A DNA stretch of 64,000 bases from Myxocyprinus asiaticus (GCF_019703515.2 NC_059368.1:35614735-35678734); one strand, 5' to 3'. Counted from the stretch's first letter, positions 12,182 through 24,162 are shown. The notes: generated by a model not told the origin, from the letters alone. Program-made: numbers and translations.

Positions 12182-12578
12182 ATCTGACTGTTGGGAGCCA
12201 AAAGGTCAATTTATTGTTCTTTTTGAAATATGGTAGAGGTGAAGATAAGTGCCTGTGGGACACAGAGTGGAGGCTGTCTTCAGTGGTGCAGTGGTCCTGT
12301 GAACAGGCGTCGGCCAGAGGTGATAAGGTGAGGTGACAAGACTGCTGGACGAGACAGAGAGAGAGCACCTGAGTTCTGCTGAGTCCACGGGGGTACTGTT
12401 TGATATGACACCTATCCAGTGACTTTCTACAAGCAAGAAAAAAGTATATTATACAGACATTCAGCAACATATCCTTTGGTTTCAACGTTACAAACTGATT
12501 AAGAGACTTTTTGTTTTGCCCACAAATAAACTGACAGTTTTTTACTGAGTTGAACTGAGATCATTTGAACTTTTCAAA

Positions 12579-14390
12579 ATGTCACAATATGATGATGATA
12601 GTCCGGTATTACAAAACACTGATGATGAACATGGTGCAGGTAGTAGTATGCATTATGTTCAGGGACAGATTCAAGGACTCAACAGAAAGCATGACGAGAC
12701 CATTGCAGCTATCACCAATTTGAGTAAAGAGCCAACCAGGTCTTACTTGCGCCAAGAGAACGTCACATCCAACCATTTAGTGGTGATTTCAGCAAAGATG
12801 GGAGATATGTTGATGAGTTTATTGAAGAAGTAGAGAGGGTGTTACATGCTAGAAATCAGACCACCGAGGACCAGTTAGACCTCGTACTGTCCCTCCTAAA
12901 GGGTGCAGCCTTAGAAGAGGTCAGATTACAGATGGGGAAAGAACCAAAGCGACCATGTGACCTCTTTGTGTACCTGAGAGAAGCTTTTCAAGAAAAGCGC
13001 AGTGTGTCTCATTTATTGCAAACATTCTATAGCCATAAACGAATGGGAAGCGAGGATGTTCGTACTTACTCTCATGCATTGTCCCAAATTCTGAGTTCTT
13101 TCCTGGAGCAGTCATCAAATGTGAATTTGGAAATCCGAGATTAGGGATGCAGCCCTTAGAAGGGAGCTTTGTAAGCTTGTGAGAGACAAGCCACAGTCAA
13201 CACCAATTGAAGTGTAAGATGAAGCCCTTATGTGGTCTCTAGAAGATCCTAAATTTTGTGTCACCAAATTTGTCACCAACAGAAGTGTTGTGTCTGAGAC
13301 AGCAGAAGCTCAGTGCGCTGCTGTTGGCAGGGCTGGGAGGGTTACTTTTGAAGTGTATTCCTCTACAAATGACAGAATACATGCTGTAAAATTTAATTTG
13401 TAACGTATTCCATTAGATTACTCAAGGTCAGTAAGGTATTCTAAATACATTGGATTACTTCTTCAGCACTGGTAGATTTTTTCACTTGTTTTGACTATAA
13501 AAACTCTGCCAGTACAGTAAGACAAAATACACGTGTTAAAAATACATTCTCTGAAAAACCTAAGCAGTGTTGTTTCTAAAACAATATAAATCAAATTGAT
13601 CTTGTTTTTAGGATTTTTAGATATTTTTTACAGGAAAACGATACAAAAATTATCAAGAATAAAAATTTTGCCCTAATATCTAAGGTCTAATTATGATCTA
13701 AAGTGCATTTTCTTGATAAAAAAATATGATTGTGCCTGGTAACGTGCATGTAAAATGGCTAGAAATAGCATTTTGGCTTAGCGTAAAGCTGACAATTTAC
13801 ACAAGGTTTATTTCTATTTCTTCTGCTCCAAACTTACTTCACTTACTTCTCTGTCTGCTCATATGAATTTAACACATCATAAGAAAGTGTTTCATCATTG
13901 TTCAAATGCACTTTGGATCGCATCATTTGTATGTATAAATGTTTTCCATCTGAAAGGGCTAAATATTAAATGAAACAAATGACAATAAAATGCAAAGTAA
14001 TCTTGTCTGTAATCAAAATACTTCTTGAATGTAACTGTATACTAATTACCAATGATTTAAATTGTAACTGTAGTGGAACACAGTTACTTATATTTTGTAT
14101 TTTAAATACGTAATCCCATTACATGTATTCCGTTACTCCCCAACCTCGTGTACCTGTTGGTATACCTAAGAAAACCCCTGCTACTCTTGAAGAAGTTTTA
14201 AAAATTGTAGCAGAACAAGGAAAAGCTATAGGAGAACTAACACAAGCTGTCAAGAAACTCACTTTGCAGTGCACTAAACCAAGGTTTACAGATGATGGTC
14301 AGCCGATATGTTTCCGGTGTAATGGTGTAGAACACAGCTAATAGGTGTGTGAAGAAAAACAAACAGACTGTCACAGAGAATGCTAAACTG
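12579..14390 (+). pseudogene. Gypsy gag, frameshifted and interrupted
   Basis: Starts MSQYDDDSPVLQNTDDEHG at 12579. A frameshift near 12775 moves the frame to the one holding VLHARNQTTEDQLDLVLSLL (12839-13144), which is capsid-like sequence, and a stop follows. The frame is then split by the 13328-14152 insertion. It resumes at VPVGIPKKTPATLEEVLKIV and reaches a degenerate zinc knuckle, CFRCNGVEHS, followed by two stops in place of the rest of the CCHC motif. The role would be capsid and RNA packaging. No intact product is possible. Confidence 0.75.
13328..14152. mobile_element. hAT-like non-autonomous element in gag
   Basis: Left end CAGGGCTGGGAGGGTTAC; the right end, read in reverse, is CGAGGTTGGGGAGTAAC. 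Flanks GCTGTTGG and CCTGTTGG match at 7 of 8 bases. No transposase was seen. The right boundary could be up to 4 bp shorter. Confidence 0.6.
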
Positions 14391-14696
14391 TCAGTGCAGC
14401 AGGGAAACTTGCACCCTCACTTGCTGTGAGCCAGGCAGTGCAAGGGCAGTTCATAGGCTCAGCCAATATCGATACATGTCGTGACCGACTACTCCAGCGT
14501 GCTGTGGGAAAATGTCCTGTTGCTTATCTAAAGATTAGTGGAGCAATGGTCTTGTTTACTTTATACAGGAAGACAAGTCAGTACTATTTCTGAGAGTTTC
14601 TTCAGGGAACACCAGTCTGGGGAGGATGAAGATATGCTGTCCACAGCAGGTTGGCGTAAGATTACAGCTGCCAATGGTTTAGACATACCTTACCTA

Positions 14697-15457
14697 CACT
14701 GTAAAAAAATACTGTAAAAATTACTGCATTCTGGGAGATCAAGAGCAGGCTCACTGTGAAGTTTGTGTTTAAGTAAAACACAAGTTGTTGCACTGTGCTA
14801 CTTGGAAGACAAAACCTAAGGTCAGACTGAATGTCTGATCCTACCTTATAAATGGCACTATATGTGGTAATAGTGATGCATTACACATAAAAGCAAAAAC
14901 ACTAAAGGATATTAGAGCAAAATGATATCAGCATATTTAGTGTTTTGGGGGGGTGATGCTGGATGGGCAAGGAAGCCGATTGCACCACCTTCGTGAGCTC
15001 CCTCTTTATATGGTGCCCCTATGCACTGCATAACTTGCATATATGGTTTTTGCGCCTCTGCAAGTCACACACAGAAATCAACTCTTGGCATACAAAACGC
15101 AACAATGGTGACAATTAACAAACATACTTTTACGTAAAAAGTAAACATTAAAATACAAGTAACTTAGACTACAACAAAAACAATGTCAAAATAAACCAGT
15201 AAATAGTAAAACATTTAAGTAAATTCTTCATGCCGCAGTGCATGCTGGGAACATAGCTGTTAATTTCAACAACAGTAGACAGTATGTAATTTAACAGCAA
15301 TATGCTGCTAAATTGCAGTTGTATACTGTAGCTGTCAAAAACAGTATCTTGCTGTTAATTTCAAGAACGGTAACACACCGTATTCTTACAGTATAATGCT
15401 GGCAACCACAGCTGCCAGTAGTTTACTGTTTTTTTTACAGGATTATTTTTTACAGTG
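14697..15457. mobile_element. 761-bp TIR element with TA duplication
   Basis: Ends CACTGTAAAAAAATACTG and ...TTTTTTACAGTG are inverted copies. TA flanks both sides (14695-14696 and 15458-15459), and removing the element restores the protease frame (IPYL-GYLE). The interior is non-coding. The size and TA target fit a mariner-like MITE. Confidence 0.85.
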
Positions 15458-15720
15458 TAGGTTATCTTGAGTTGAGGTTGAGACCATGGGTATTACCCTA
15501 CCAGAATGTGGTTTTCTAGTAGTCAGATACTCACAAAACTCTGCTGCTGTACCAGCTCTCATTGGCATGAACATCATTAGCAGATGTAGACAACTGGTTC
15601 ATGAAGAGTTCGATACTACCCTTGGTGGAGAGATGCAGAGTGCCAGCAGTCTAGAGATGCAAAGCGTAGTCCGAGTAGCTGGGAAAGACATGGTACACAT
15701 ACCTGCTTCATCAATTACAA

Positions 15721-15913
15721 CAGGGGTGTCAAACTCAGTTCCTGGAGGGCCACAGCCCTGCAGAGTTTAGTTCCAGCCCTGCTCCAAAATGCCTCCTTGT
15801 AAACTTCAAGCACTCCTGAAGACCTTGATTAGCTGCTTCAGGTGCGTTTAATTAGGCTTGGAGCTAAACTCTGCTGGACTGTGGCCCTCCAGGAACCAAG
15901 TCTGACACCCCTG
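15721..15913. mobile_element. 193-bp hAT MITE
   Basis: Ends CAGGGGTGTCAAACTCAGTT and GAACCAAGTCTGACACCCCTG are inverted repeats. A perfect 8-bp duplication AATTACAA flanks it (15713-15720 and 15914-15921). This is a well-known, very abundant fish MITE type. Confidence 0.95.
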
Positions 15914-16137
15914 AATTACAACGATAATGGTCAAGGGAGCAAAGAGTATGTTAAATGATGGTTCATGGGACTTCAAGTTAGAACCAGCGAACACACCCCT
16001 ACCTGGCGGTCTGACTGTTGTTCCCTCTTGTGTCTTCATAGAAACTGTTGTTTCATGTACAGGTTGTGAATATCTCCCCAGAATATATCTGATTACAGGC
16101 CAGAACCAGACTTTCTTCTCTGTCTTGTCTCAAGAGT

Positions 16138-17408
16138 GTGAAGTCCAATGAGACGTGTGAGGTGAGATTTCAGAGAATTTCTACTGATATTGAAGAGATG
16201 AGTGTAAACACAAAAGACAGTCAGTTATTGGGGGACAGCTCCAAAGAGTTTCTCAACAAGCTACACATTTGTGGTACTCCTGAACAGCATGCAGAGCTGA
16301 GTGATTTGTTGATGAAGACCTCGGTTTTGCAGACAAAGTGCAACATGAGATTCATGTGGTTGATGATGTACCAGTGGCCCAGCCTTATAGGCATATCCCA
16401 CCCACTCAGTATAGGGAAGTCAGAGAACATATCAGCAAGCTCCTTAAGAAAGGAGTGATCCAAGAAAGAACTAGTGCTTATGCTTCACCTATTGTGCTAG
16501 TTAGGAAAACTGATGGCAGTCTCAGGCTTTGTGTTGATTACAGGCAACTGAACTCAAAGACCAAGCGAGACGCGTTTCCTCTGCCTAGGATAAATGAAAG
16601 CTTTGATGCACTACAAGGAGCAAAGCTCTTTTCTTCCATTGATGTAGCTAGTGGATATAATCAGGTTGCTGTCCACAAGTGAGACTGCATTTACAACACC
16701 ATTTGGGATCTTTGAGTATTCTCGGTTTTCTATGGACCTTCGACGTTTCAGCGTCTTATGCAGGCTTCCATGGGTGATCAAATTTTCAGATCATGCTAGT
16801 GTACCTTGATGACATACTAGTGTACTCACCCACTTTCCCTGAGCACTTGTAGAGACTGGAAGTCGTCTTTAACAGACTAAAATTTACAGGTCTCAAAGTT
16901 AAGTCTGAAAAGTGTCATTTCTTGCAGCAAGAAGTAACTTTCTTAGGTCATCAGATGTCATCTCAAGGTATTGGTATTGATCCAGGTAAAGTTGAAGCGG
17001 TCAAGCAATGGAAAATTTACAGTTAAAGATCTACGCTCGTTCTTAGGGCTCTGTAGTTACTAAAAGAAAGTTCATTGAGGGTATTTTCTCAATGAGAAAA
17101 GTGAACTTGGAGAGTTTAGTGCTCTGTGATCATCAGAGTGCCAATCAACGTTCGAGCTGCTGGAGGAGAAGCTTACTTCTGCTCCTGTGTCAGGGTGTGC
17201 AGATTTCAATCTTCCTTTCACATTGGAGACTGATGCGAGCAGTGAAGGCCTGGGTGCTGTCTTATACCAGCAGCAGGGTGAGTGTAGGAGAGTCAAAGCT
17301 TATACCAGTAGGAGACTTCGTAAAGCAGAAAGGAATGACAGAAATTACAGTAGCATGAAGCTTGAGCTACTGGCTCTGAAGTGGGCTATCTCTGAAAAAA
17401 TAACCTAA
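16138..17408 (+). pseudogene. Gypsy reverse transcriptase and RNase H
   Basis: The RT open frame at 16338-16682 contains QPYRHIPPTQYREVREHI, LVRKTDGSLRLCVDYRQLN and FSSIDVASGYNQV. After a stop at 16680 the YLDD active site is still readable (VYLDDILVYSP, near 16800). RNase H starts FTLETDASSEGLGAVLYQQQ (17217-17408) and ends at LELLALKWAISEK. Frame changes occur around 16690, 16850 and 17030. Function would be copying RNA into DNA; it is dead as written. Confidence 0.85.
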
Positions 17409-17649
17409 CTAAGTAATGGCTGGTGAAAAGTGCTGTAGGGTTAGACAGATTTGTGCTTTAGAGTGTAGAGTAGAGAATGGCTGTATCCCTCAAGGAAGTA
17501 CACCTACACTTCCAAGAAATACAAGAGCTGAACTGAAGGATTTTCAAATGAAATATCCCACTCTCAGTTCTTTCAGAACCTTTTGGAAATGTAAACAAAA
17601 GCCCACCACTCATGAGAGATCTAGTCTATCAAAGTCTGTACTGTAACTG

Positions 17650-18384
17650 ATAAAGCAGTGGAAGTGTGTTAGAGAGCTGGATGGCTTGCTTTATCACATT
17701 GTGAATGACCAACATTGTGGTGAATGTCAACAGCTGCTTTTACCCTCATGTCTAAAAGAACAGGTCCTTGAAAGTGTTCATGACAGTATGGGACATCAGG
17801 GCATTGAGTGCACGCTAACCCAGTTGAGGCAACGATGCTTCTGGGTTGGCATGTATAATGATATGGAGTGGTCGATCTTAACAAAGATGCCACAGCCAAG
17901 GATACATCCTCCTATGAAGCCAACTCTGGCTTCAAGGCCCCTTGAAGTAGTGGCAGTAGATTTTAATGAGCTTGAACCTGCCTCTGATGGCCGTGAGAAT
18001 GTGTTAATTGTGACTGATGTTTTCACAAAGTTCACACAGGCGTTTCCAACCAGGGATCAGAGGGCTGATACCACTGCCAAGATCCTTCTGAAAGAGTGAT
18101 TAATGAAATATGGTGTGCCTGAACGATTGCATTCTGATCAGGGCAGAATTTTTGAAAGTGATATGATTGCTGAGCTGTGTAAAATGTATGGTGTAAAGAA
18201 AACCCACACCACACCCTATCAGCCTCAGGGTAATGGTCAGTGTGAGTGCTTTAACAGAACGCTCCATGATTTATTATGTACACTTCCCCCTGAAAAGAAA
18301 AAGCGTTGGCCAGAACACCTTCCTGAGTTGGTTTATGCTTATAATGTAACACCACATGCAACCACTGGATACTCACCACATTAA
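17650..18384 (+). pseudogene. Gypsy integrase
   Basis: The N-terminal zinc-binding part is reduced: it has HDSMGHQGIECTLTQLRQRC, but the second Cys pair is missing after SILTKMPQPR. The catalytic core has D in EVVAVDFNEL, D in [12 protein letters not shown] and E in [14 protein letters not shown]. One stop separates the core halves (18097) and another follows TGYSPH (18382-18384). It would insert the cDNA copy into chromosomes. Confidence 0.85.
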
Positions 18385-19285
18385 TTGCTGCTTGGAGTCA
18401 ACCCACATCTTCCAGTAGATGCACTGCTAGGTCAAGAGCAAACTGTGGACAGAAAACATGATTGGTTAGTGATTCACCAAGACAGATTGAAAGAAGCTCA
18501 TGAAAAAGCCAGTGAATACGCTGGACACAAGGCTGCTGAGAGACTTGCCTCTTTGAATGACAAGGTCTATTGCCCTGTGATTGATGTGGGTCAGCAGGTA
18601 TACTTGCATCATAGACCTTTGGGTGGGAACAAAACAGAGGATTCATGGGGTCCTACTGTATACTGGGTCATAGATGTGCAGGGTACCACACATACTGTTG
18701 AGCCCCTTGAGGGTTCTATAAAGACAGTCCATAGAGTTGACTTGCGCCCTAGTGTTAACTCTGTTCCTGAGCCAGAGGTGACTGAAACCCGTTCTCCCAC
18801 AACACCACAATCGAGGGGAGATTCTGTTTCTGAGCAGGTTGAGGTTGTGCATTCTGATCCTGATTTTGTTGTGTTGGAGGAAGTCACATATTCTAGTCTG
18901 CAAGAGACAGATAATGTAAACCTTGAAAACCCTGTGTCAGCCCTTATAGGTGAACCTGTACTGATTTCAGGGAACATTGAACAACAAGGTTCGGTACCAG
19001 AGAGAGCTGAGTCTAGCAATGACACGGCTCCTAGAGTGTCTGGTCCAGAGAGGGTTGAGCCTGACACTGGCACGGCTCCTAGAGTGTCTGAACCAGAGAT
19101 GAAATAGCCTGTACCAGCACCAAGAAGAACTAAAAGAGCCAATTCTGGTATACACTCAAACCCATTTAATGAGCCAAAATCAGCATGCAATGATGTTTCA
19201 CTCAGTCCTGAAGTCTTCTATCAGGTCTTAACAAGCCTGGGTAGTGTGTTCTTTAGAGAAGTTGTTAAAGAAGTGAAAAATATAC
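18385..19285 (+). pseudogene. Gypsy integrase C-terminal GPY/F region and Pro/Glu-rich tail
   Basis: This is an open frame to 19107. VYLHHRPLGG and SWGPTVYWVIDVQGTTHTVE form a degenerate GPY/F domain. A tail follows with two copies of an APRVS(G/E)PE block (19027-19107). After a stop, the frame continues with RRTKRANSG and NPFNEPKSA, which is typical of the pol C terminus in this group. Sequence is lost at the Tc1 boundary near 19286. Confidence 0.75.
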
Positions 19286-19673
19286 AGTTGTGCTCAAAAG
19301 TTTGCATACCCTGGCAGAAACTGTGAAATTTTGGCATTGATTTTGAAACTATGACTGATCATGCAAAAAAACTGTCTTTTATTTAAGGATAGTGATCATA
19401 TGAAGCCATTTATTATCACATAGTTGTCTGGCTCCTTTTTAAATCATAATGATAACAGAAATCACCCAAATGGCCCTGATCAAAAGTTTACATACCCTTG
19501 AATGTTTAGCCTTGTTACAGACACACAATGTGACACACACAGGTTTAAATGGCAATTAAAGGTTAATTTCCCACACTTGTGGCTTTTTAAATTGCAATTA
19601 GTGTCTGTGTATAAACAGTCAATGAGTTTGTTAGCTCTCACGTGGATGCACTGAGCAGGCTAGATACTGAGCC

Positions 19674-19980
19674 ATGGGGAGCAGAAAAGAACTGTCAAAA
19701 GAACTGTGTAACAAGGTAATGGAACTTTATAAAGATGGAAAAGGATATAAAAAGATATCCAAAGCCTTGAAAATGCCAGTCAGTACTGTTCAATCACTTA
19801 TTAAGAAGTGGAAAATTCAGGGATCTCTTGATACCAAGCCAAGGTCAGGTAGACCAAGAAAGATTTCAGCCACAACTGCCAGAAGAATTGTTCAGGATAT
19901 AAAGAAAAACCCACAGGTAACCTCAGGAGAAATACAGGCTGCTCTGGAAAAAGATGGTGTGGTTGTTTCAAGGAGCACAA
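19674..19980 (+). pseudogene. Tc1 transposase N-terminal half
   Basis: MGSRKELSKELCNKVMELYK starts a paired-like DNA-binding domain with two helix-turn-helix units (KKISKALKMPVSTVQSLIKK; GRPRKISATTARRIVQDIKK). The GRPR hinge is present. Similarity stops at VVVSRSTI, where the inverted segment begins. The transposase would need the missing DDE core. Confidence 0.85.
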
Positions 19981-19984
19981 TACT

Positions 19985-20162
19985 TGATCCCTCTCCAAAC
20001 AGAGCGCTTATGGTTGTGACCATAAAGCTCTATTTTGGTCTCGTCACTACAAATTACAGTGTGCCAGAAGTTGTGAGGCAAGTCAAGGTGTTGTTGGGCA
20101 TATTGTAACCGGGCTTTTTTGTGGCATTGGCTTCTTTCTGGCAACTCGACCATGCAGCTCAT
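19985..20162 (-). pseudogene. Tc1 transposase catalytic fragment, inverted
   Basis: On the minus strand: KARLQYAQQHLDLPHNFW, then ICSDETKIELYGHNHKRSVW. The SDET block carries the first catalytic Asp of the DDE triad. It lies head-to-head with the N-terminal half, so the element was rearranged. Confidence 0.8.
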
Positions 20163-20209
20163 TTTTGTTCAAGTATCATTGTACAGTTTGGTGATTTAAG
20201 TGTAATACG

Positions 20210-22130
20210 CAGTGTTGTAGTCGAGACCAGCTCATCCGAGTCCAAGTCCAGTCTGAGACCAGAGTAGGTCGAGTTTGAGTCAAGACCGAGACCAGAAGAG
20301 GGTCAAGTACAAGTCAAGACCAAGACCAGAGAGGGCCGAGTCCGAGTCAAGACCGAGACCAGTAAAGGCTGAATTTTTTATGAATGTATTAAATGTATAA
20401 TTTAAAGAACTATTGACTCTAGGCGCATATATCAAATAACCCTCATTAATTATTTTCTTAAGCTTATGTTGGTTAAACAGTATTACCAGTTGAGAATAAA
20501 AATTCAATAAATGACACATCCTATTATATCGGTATTACAATTACGACATGTCAATGTTAACAAAATGTTGGTGAAAAATTTAAATTAAAGGTTCAAAGTG
20601 CCTATGTGGCTCAGCATAACAATACAAACTACCAGCTTCTGTATACTACAATTTTGTATTCCATTCAAGTCAAGTAAACATTTCTGGTTTACAAAATACA
20701 GTATTACTGTACTATAACTAAAATGGGCCTAAAAACCAAACAATAATTTATTAAATATGATAATGTTTACGCAGAAAGTGAATATAAACGTTTACATTCA
20801 ATTTGTTAACAATTTCCTCAATTGCACTACTATATTTCATTCACTGTAAGTCAAGTAAGCATTTCTGCTTACTTTTGCCTGCAAGATTTCATTTCGGGTG
20901 TACGCACAGAAACTTTTTTTTTTTTTTTTTTTGAAACCGTTCAATTCTGATGATATTGAGATGAGTATTTTTATGTTTTCTTCATTATGTGTAGCATTCA
21001 TGTAACTAATGGCTGAAGTATTTCTAAAAGACTAGAGGCTGTTCAGACCAAAGTAGTGCAACAAACCCAGATAGCACACGTACGTCTCTGAGATGTCTGT
21101 TTTAGATCGTTTCATCTGGAAAGCATCTAACATATGCTAAACATTATAAAAAAATCAGATTTACAATCATTACAAATCATAAACATCTCAAAGACATTTG
21201 CGAAATGTCTTATTGACATCTGAGACAGACTTATTGACATACGTTTATAGACATATTGCAGAAGAGCAAACAACGTAAAATAGATATCTTCCAGATGTAA
21301 ACACACTCATCAAATAGATGTCTGGGTGTTGTACGTGTACTGTCAGGGAAAAGAATATAACACAGGTGTCTCGAGACACATTTTTAACAGTTGATGTTCT
21401 TTTTTACTTAACAAAAGAACTTAAAAAAAAATTGGGGTGCTACTGCACAAGACGCCAAAAACACAGCGATATGTAATGCAAGGGTCAAAGACATCCATTT
21501 AGCATGTTTACATAGAAAAACAACTGAAAAACAGCATGGGTGGATGCAACAATGCATTTGGTGTGAACAGCCCTTTATTAACAAGTCGCAGCACCAATGG
21601 AAGTTTCTCAAAGTTACTTATCAAAAAAGCAGTCTTTTGTTGACTGTAGGTAAATATCCACTTTATCCAACGATTAGTTTGTTTTCCGTTTTCTAAAATA
21701 TCCCAATGCTGTTTTAATGAGTGAGAAGCTGCTGCAAATTATTTAGTGAGATAGCAGTCCGAACTAATCAGACTGAATAGCCAAATGACTCAGACCTTTT
21801 TGCCTGTTTGGCCAATTCGCTGAAAAGAAAAAAACGGACTCAATAAAATTATTTATTCATGAATCAGGCATCACTAGTTCTGATTCTACGCAGCAGGTTA
21901 AAATGCTGGACAAACGTCAAGATCTCTGATATTGTCAGTCAAAAATGTTTGTCAGATAAATCGAAGCTTTCATTGTATAGTTTTTAAGAGACTCGACTGG
22001 ACTTGGGGGTTAAGTCCGAGTCCACACTTGTTCGAGTACGAGACAAGACCGAGGCAAATTGCTCACGAGTCCATGACAAGACCAAGACCATGAAAATATG
22101 GTCTTGGACTCAGACTCGAGACCAACACTG
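20210..22130. mobile_element. hAT-like non-autonomous element in the Gypsy 3' LTR
   Basis: Ends CAGTGTTGTAGTCGAGACC and GACTCGAGACCAACACTG are inverted. A perfect 8-bp duplication GTAATACG flanks it (20202-20209 and 22131-22138). Subterminal regions are rich in GAGTC/AAGACCGAGACC repeats. No transposase is present. Other repeats are nested inside at 21043-21575. Confidence 0.95.
21043..21575. mobile_element. Nested TIR element carrying MITE family B
   Basis: GAGGCTGTTCAGACCAAA (left) pairs with TTTGGTGTGAACAGCCCTT (right). Inside, 21066-21345 is a copy of MITE family B (AGATAGCACACGTAC ... GTACGTGTACTGTCAGGG). This is an insertion within an insertion, four levels deep when the Gypsy is counted. 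Confidence 0.65.
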
Positions 22131-22518
22131 GTAATACGTGTTATATGTGAAAACGTGTAATGAGAATTCTAGTGTGTTAAACTGTTATGCTGTGAAAACA
22201 TGTGTAATGAGAATTCTAGTGCTTTAAACTGTTATGCATGTCCTTAAAGCCTGGTTAAAACTGCATAAAATGCCTTGAGTGATTGGAATGATTTAAGCAT
22301 GTTTTAAGGTGATGTATGCTGAAGCATATGGGTAGGCTAATGCCCTGTTTGTATTTTAATTTGTACATTAGCCTCTGCCATGTTTCATTCCCGTGTTTAA
22401 TTTTGGTATTAATTTTTTTTACATAATACGGCCCCATCGACAGCTGTCAGCCATCAGAATAAAACCCCAAAAGATATTTTTGTATCCTGTTTTGATTATT
22501 TTCAACCCACTGGCTACA
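22131..22518 (+). repeat. Gypsy 3' LTR, downstream part
   Basis: It continues LTR sequence from 20166-20209 (ACAGTTTGGTGATTTAAGTG) after the hAT insertion and ends TGGCTACA. A CAGAATAAAACCCCAAAA poly(A) signal region is shared with the 5' LTR. A short duplication (GTGTAATGAGAATTCTAGTG, twice near 22155 and 22203) is specific to this copy. Confidence 0.85.
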
Positions 22519-23534
22519 AAGGCAACAACAAAGGATATTTTAACAGAAGAGCTTTAAAGCCTGGAGCCCCATGAATTAAGGATGAAGCTATGACTTTTTT
22601 CCCCCTGTAAATATGTTCAGAAAACAATATGTGGAGTCAGAATATTTGAACATACTTAAGAAAGATGATTCATGTGATGTGTGGTTTTCTGTCACGTGAG
22701 AGTACGCTGTGCGCGTTTGGCTGCTGCTTCTCACAGACAAGTTTGTTTTGTTTCTGTTTTACGTTGTTTCTGCTGTAGTTCGTTAAACATGTTTCATCTG
22801 GCTTTGTTCCTTGACTGGTCTGCTGTTTGACAATATTTGCTACACTTGGATTCTATTGGATGGTACTGGAAATGACCTTATTATCAACCATTAGGATTGG
22901 AACTTTACCTACTACTACCACTTTCACCTGGCTGCTCACCTGGAATCTGATTCGCCTCACTAACCGCAGTCCGCGAGCCTGCTTCCCGAAGCGACCCTCA
23001 CATCTCGTTATAGCCAGTAAGAGAATTATCACTCTTTACTTGGTTGTGAAGAGTGTTTGTGCTGGCTGGAATTGCCTTCCCACCTGTCATTAACTTGTTG
23101 GTGTGTGGCCACCGGGATTGGCTAACGTGGTGCGTTAGGGTGCTTGGTGAATCTTGCTGTTGGCTTGCTGTAACATTTTGCAAACACATGGCTATGTTTG
23201 CAGCACTCTGCAGATGGCCGGATGTTGGCTTAGTAAGCCTTTTCGCTCTGGGTGTATTGGCCTATTGCATGACTGTCATCATGGCAGTTGAGTACTCGGC
23301 ACCTCAACTGCACTGCATAAACTATCATCCCCTTCCAGACTCTGTCGTATATGAAAATTGCAAAGCTCTCTGGATTCTCGCTGCCGTTGTGTCCATCGTT
23401 CCACAAGACGGTGCTGGGATACACATGGCTCTGTCATTCCCGTTATATGGTCTTTCAAACTGCCCCATCATAAGTTTTATTCATAACTTCGTGGCAAAAA
23501 CTACAGCTCTCTAAAATATCTTCCCAGGGATTAA

Positions 23535-24162
23535 TTGTACAGTGGGATTGAAACAGATCACTGCACACGATATAACAGATATGCTTTACTGAACTCTCAC
23601 TCGCTGACTAATAAAGGCTCATTACTGAGAGATATCATCGACAATAAATTAGAGATGTTTTTCATCAACGAATCTTGGCAGACTCATAATGACTCCTCCT
23701 GGATATACATTTCTGTCGAAACCCATTTTACGGGAAGGGGTGGTGGACTGGCTGCTGTTTTTCATTTAAACTTTAAAGCTGTCACTGTAAATTTTATTGA
23801 AGTAACATCTTTTGAATATCTATCCTTTAAAATCTTGGGCCCCACCCCTCTCCTTGTTATGTTAATTTAATGACTAATCCTAAAAGCCAATCAAGCTTTC
23901 TTTCTGATTTGAGTGAATTACCTTGGCATGTGCTATGCATCCCTCTGTTGTATTGCTGGGTGATTTTAACATTCATGTGGATACCATCTCTCCCTTTGCC
24001 AGTGATTTTTTGTCTGCTCTTGACTGCTTTAATTTCAGTCAATATGTGAATTTCCCAACACACTCTCATGGTCATACACCTGACCTTATTTGTTACTCTG
24101 GGCTTGGTGACGTCTCTATTTTGGGTTCTGTTGTTAGATTTTTAGACCATATGTTAATTTAA
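23535..24162 (+). pseudogene. LINE endonuclease domain
   Basis: ALLNSHSLTNKGSLLRDIID and FFINESW are the N-terminal endonuclease motifs. VVLLGDFNIHVD and HSHGHTPDLICYS in a second frame hold the catalytic GDFN and later motifs. There are frameshifts between them (about 23870-23930). Upstream open frames at 22827-23514 may be leader or ORF1-like sequence that I cannot identify. Confidence 0.75.

Larger units (their letters stand above)
14540..16137 (+). pseudogene. Gypsy protease region, active site lost
   Basis: TGRQVSTISESFFREHQSG (from 14565) is the retropepsin active-site segment. The codon before TG (14562-14564) is TAT, so the catalytic Asp of the usual DTG is Tyr here. Protease sequence runs to DIPYL at 14694, is split by the 14697-15457 insertion, and resumes GYLELRLR, then LPECGFLVV and IGMNIISRC. 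A second insertion lies at 15721-15913. Confidence 0.7.
19288..20165. mobile_element. Tc1-like element with its second half inverted
   Basis: The left end CAGTTGTGCTCAAAAGTTTGC follows TA (19286-19287). The forward half encodes the transposase N terminus. The following segment (about 19985-20162) encodes the catalytic domain on the opposite strand. No right terminal repeat is seen. It replaces the first ~400 bp of the Gypsy 3' LTR. Confidence 0.75.
11294..22518 (+). mobile_element. Ty3/Gypsy LTR retrotransposon with nested insertions
   Basis: A complete but dead provirus. Both outer ends carry the LTR inverted ends TGTAGCC (11294) and GGCTACA (to 22518), flanked by a perfect 4-bp duplication AAGG (11290-11293 and 22519-22522). 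The order is 5' LTR, primer-binding site, gag, protease, RT, RNase H, integrase, C-terminal tail, 3' LTR. Later insertions sit at 13328-14152, 14697-15457, 15721-15913, 19288-20165 and 20210-22130. Many stops and frameshifts mark it as old. Confidence 0.9.

Noticed and set aside
18609..19190. 193-codon minus-strand open frame
   Set aside because: Antisense shadow of the Gypsy pol C-terminal tail.
23053..23514. Hydrophobic 153-codon frame that looks like a membrane protein
   Set aside because: Lies in the 5' part of the L2 LINE with no exon boundaries; more likely decayed leader or ORF1.
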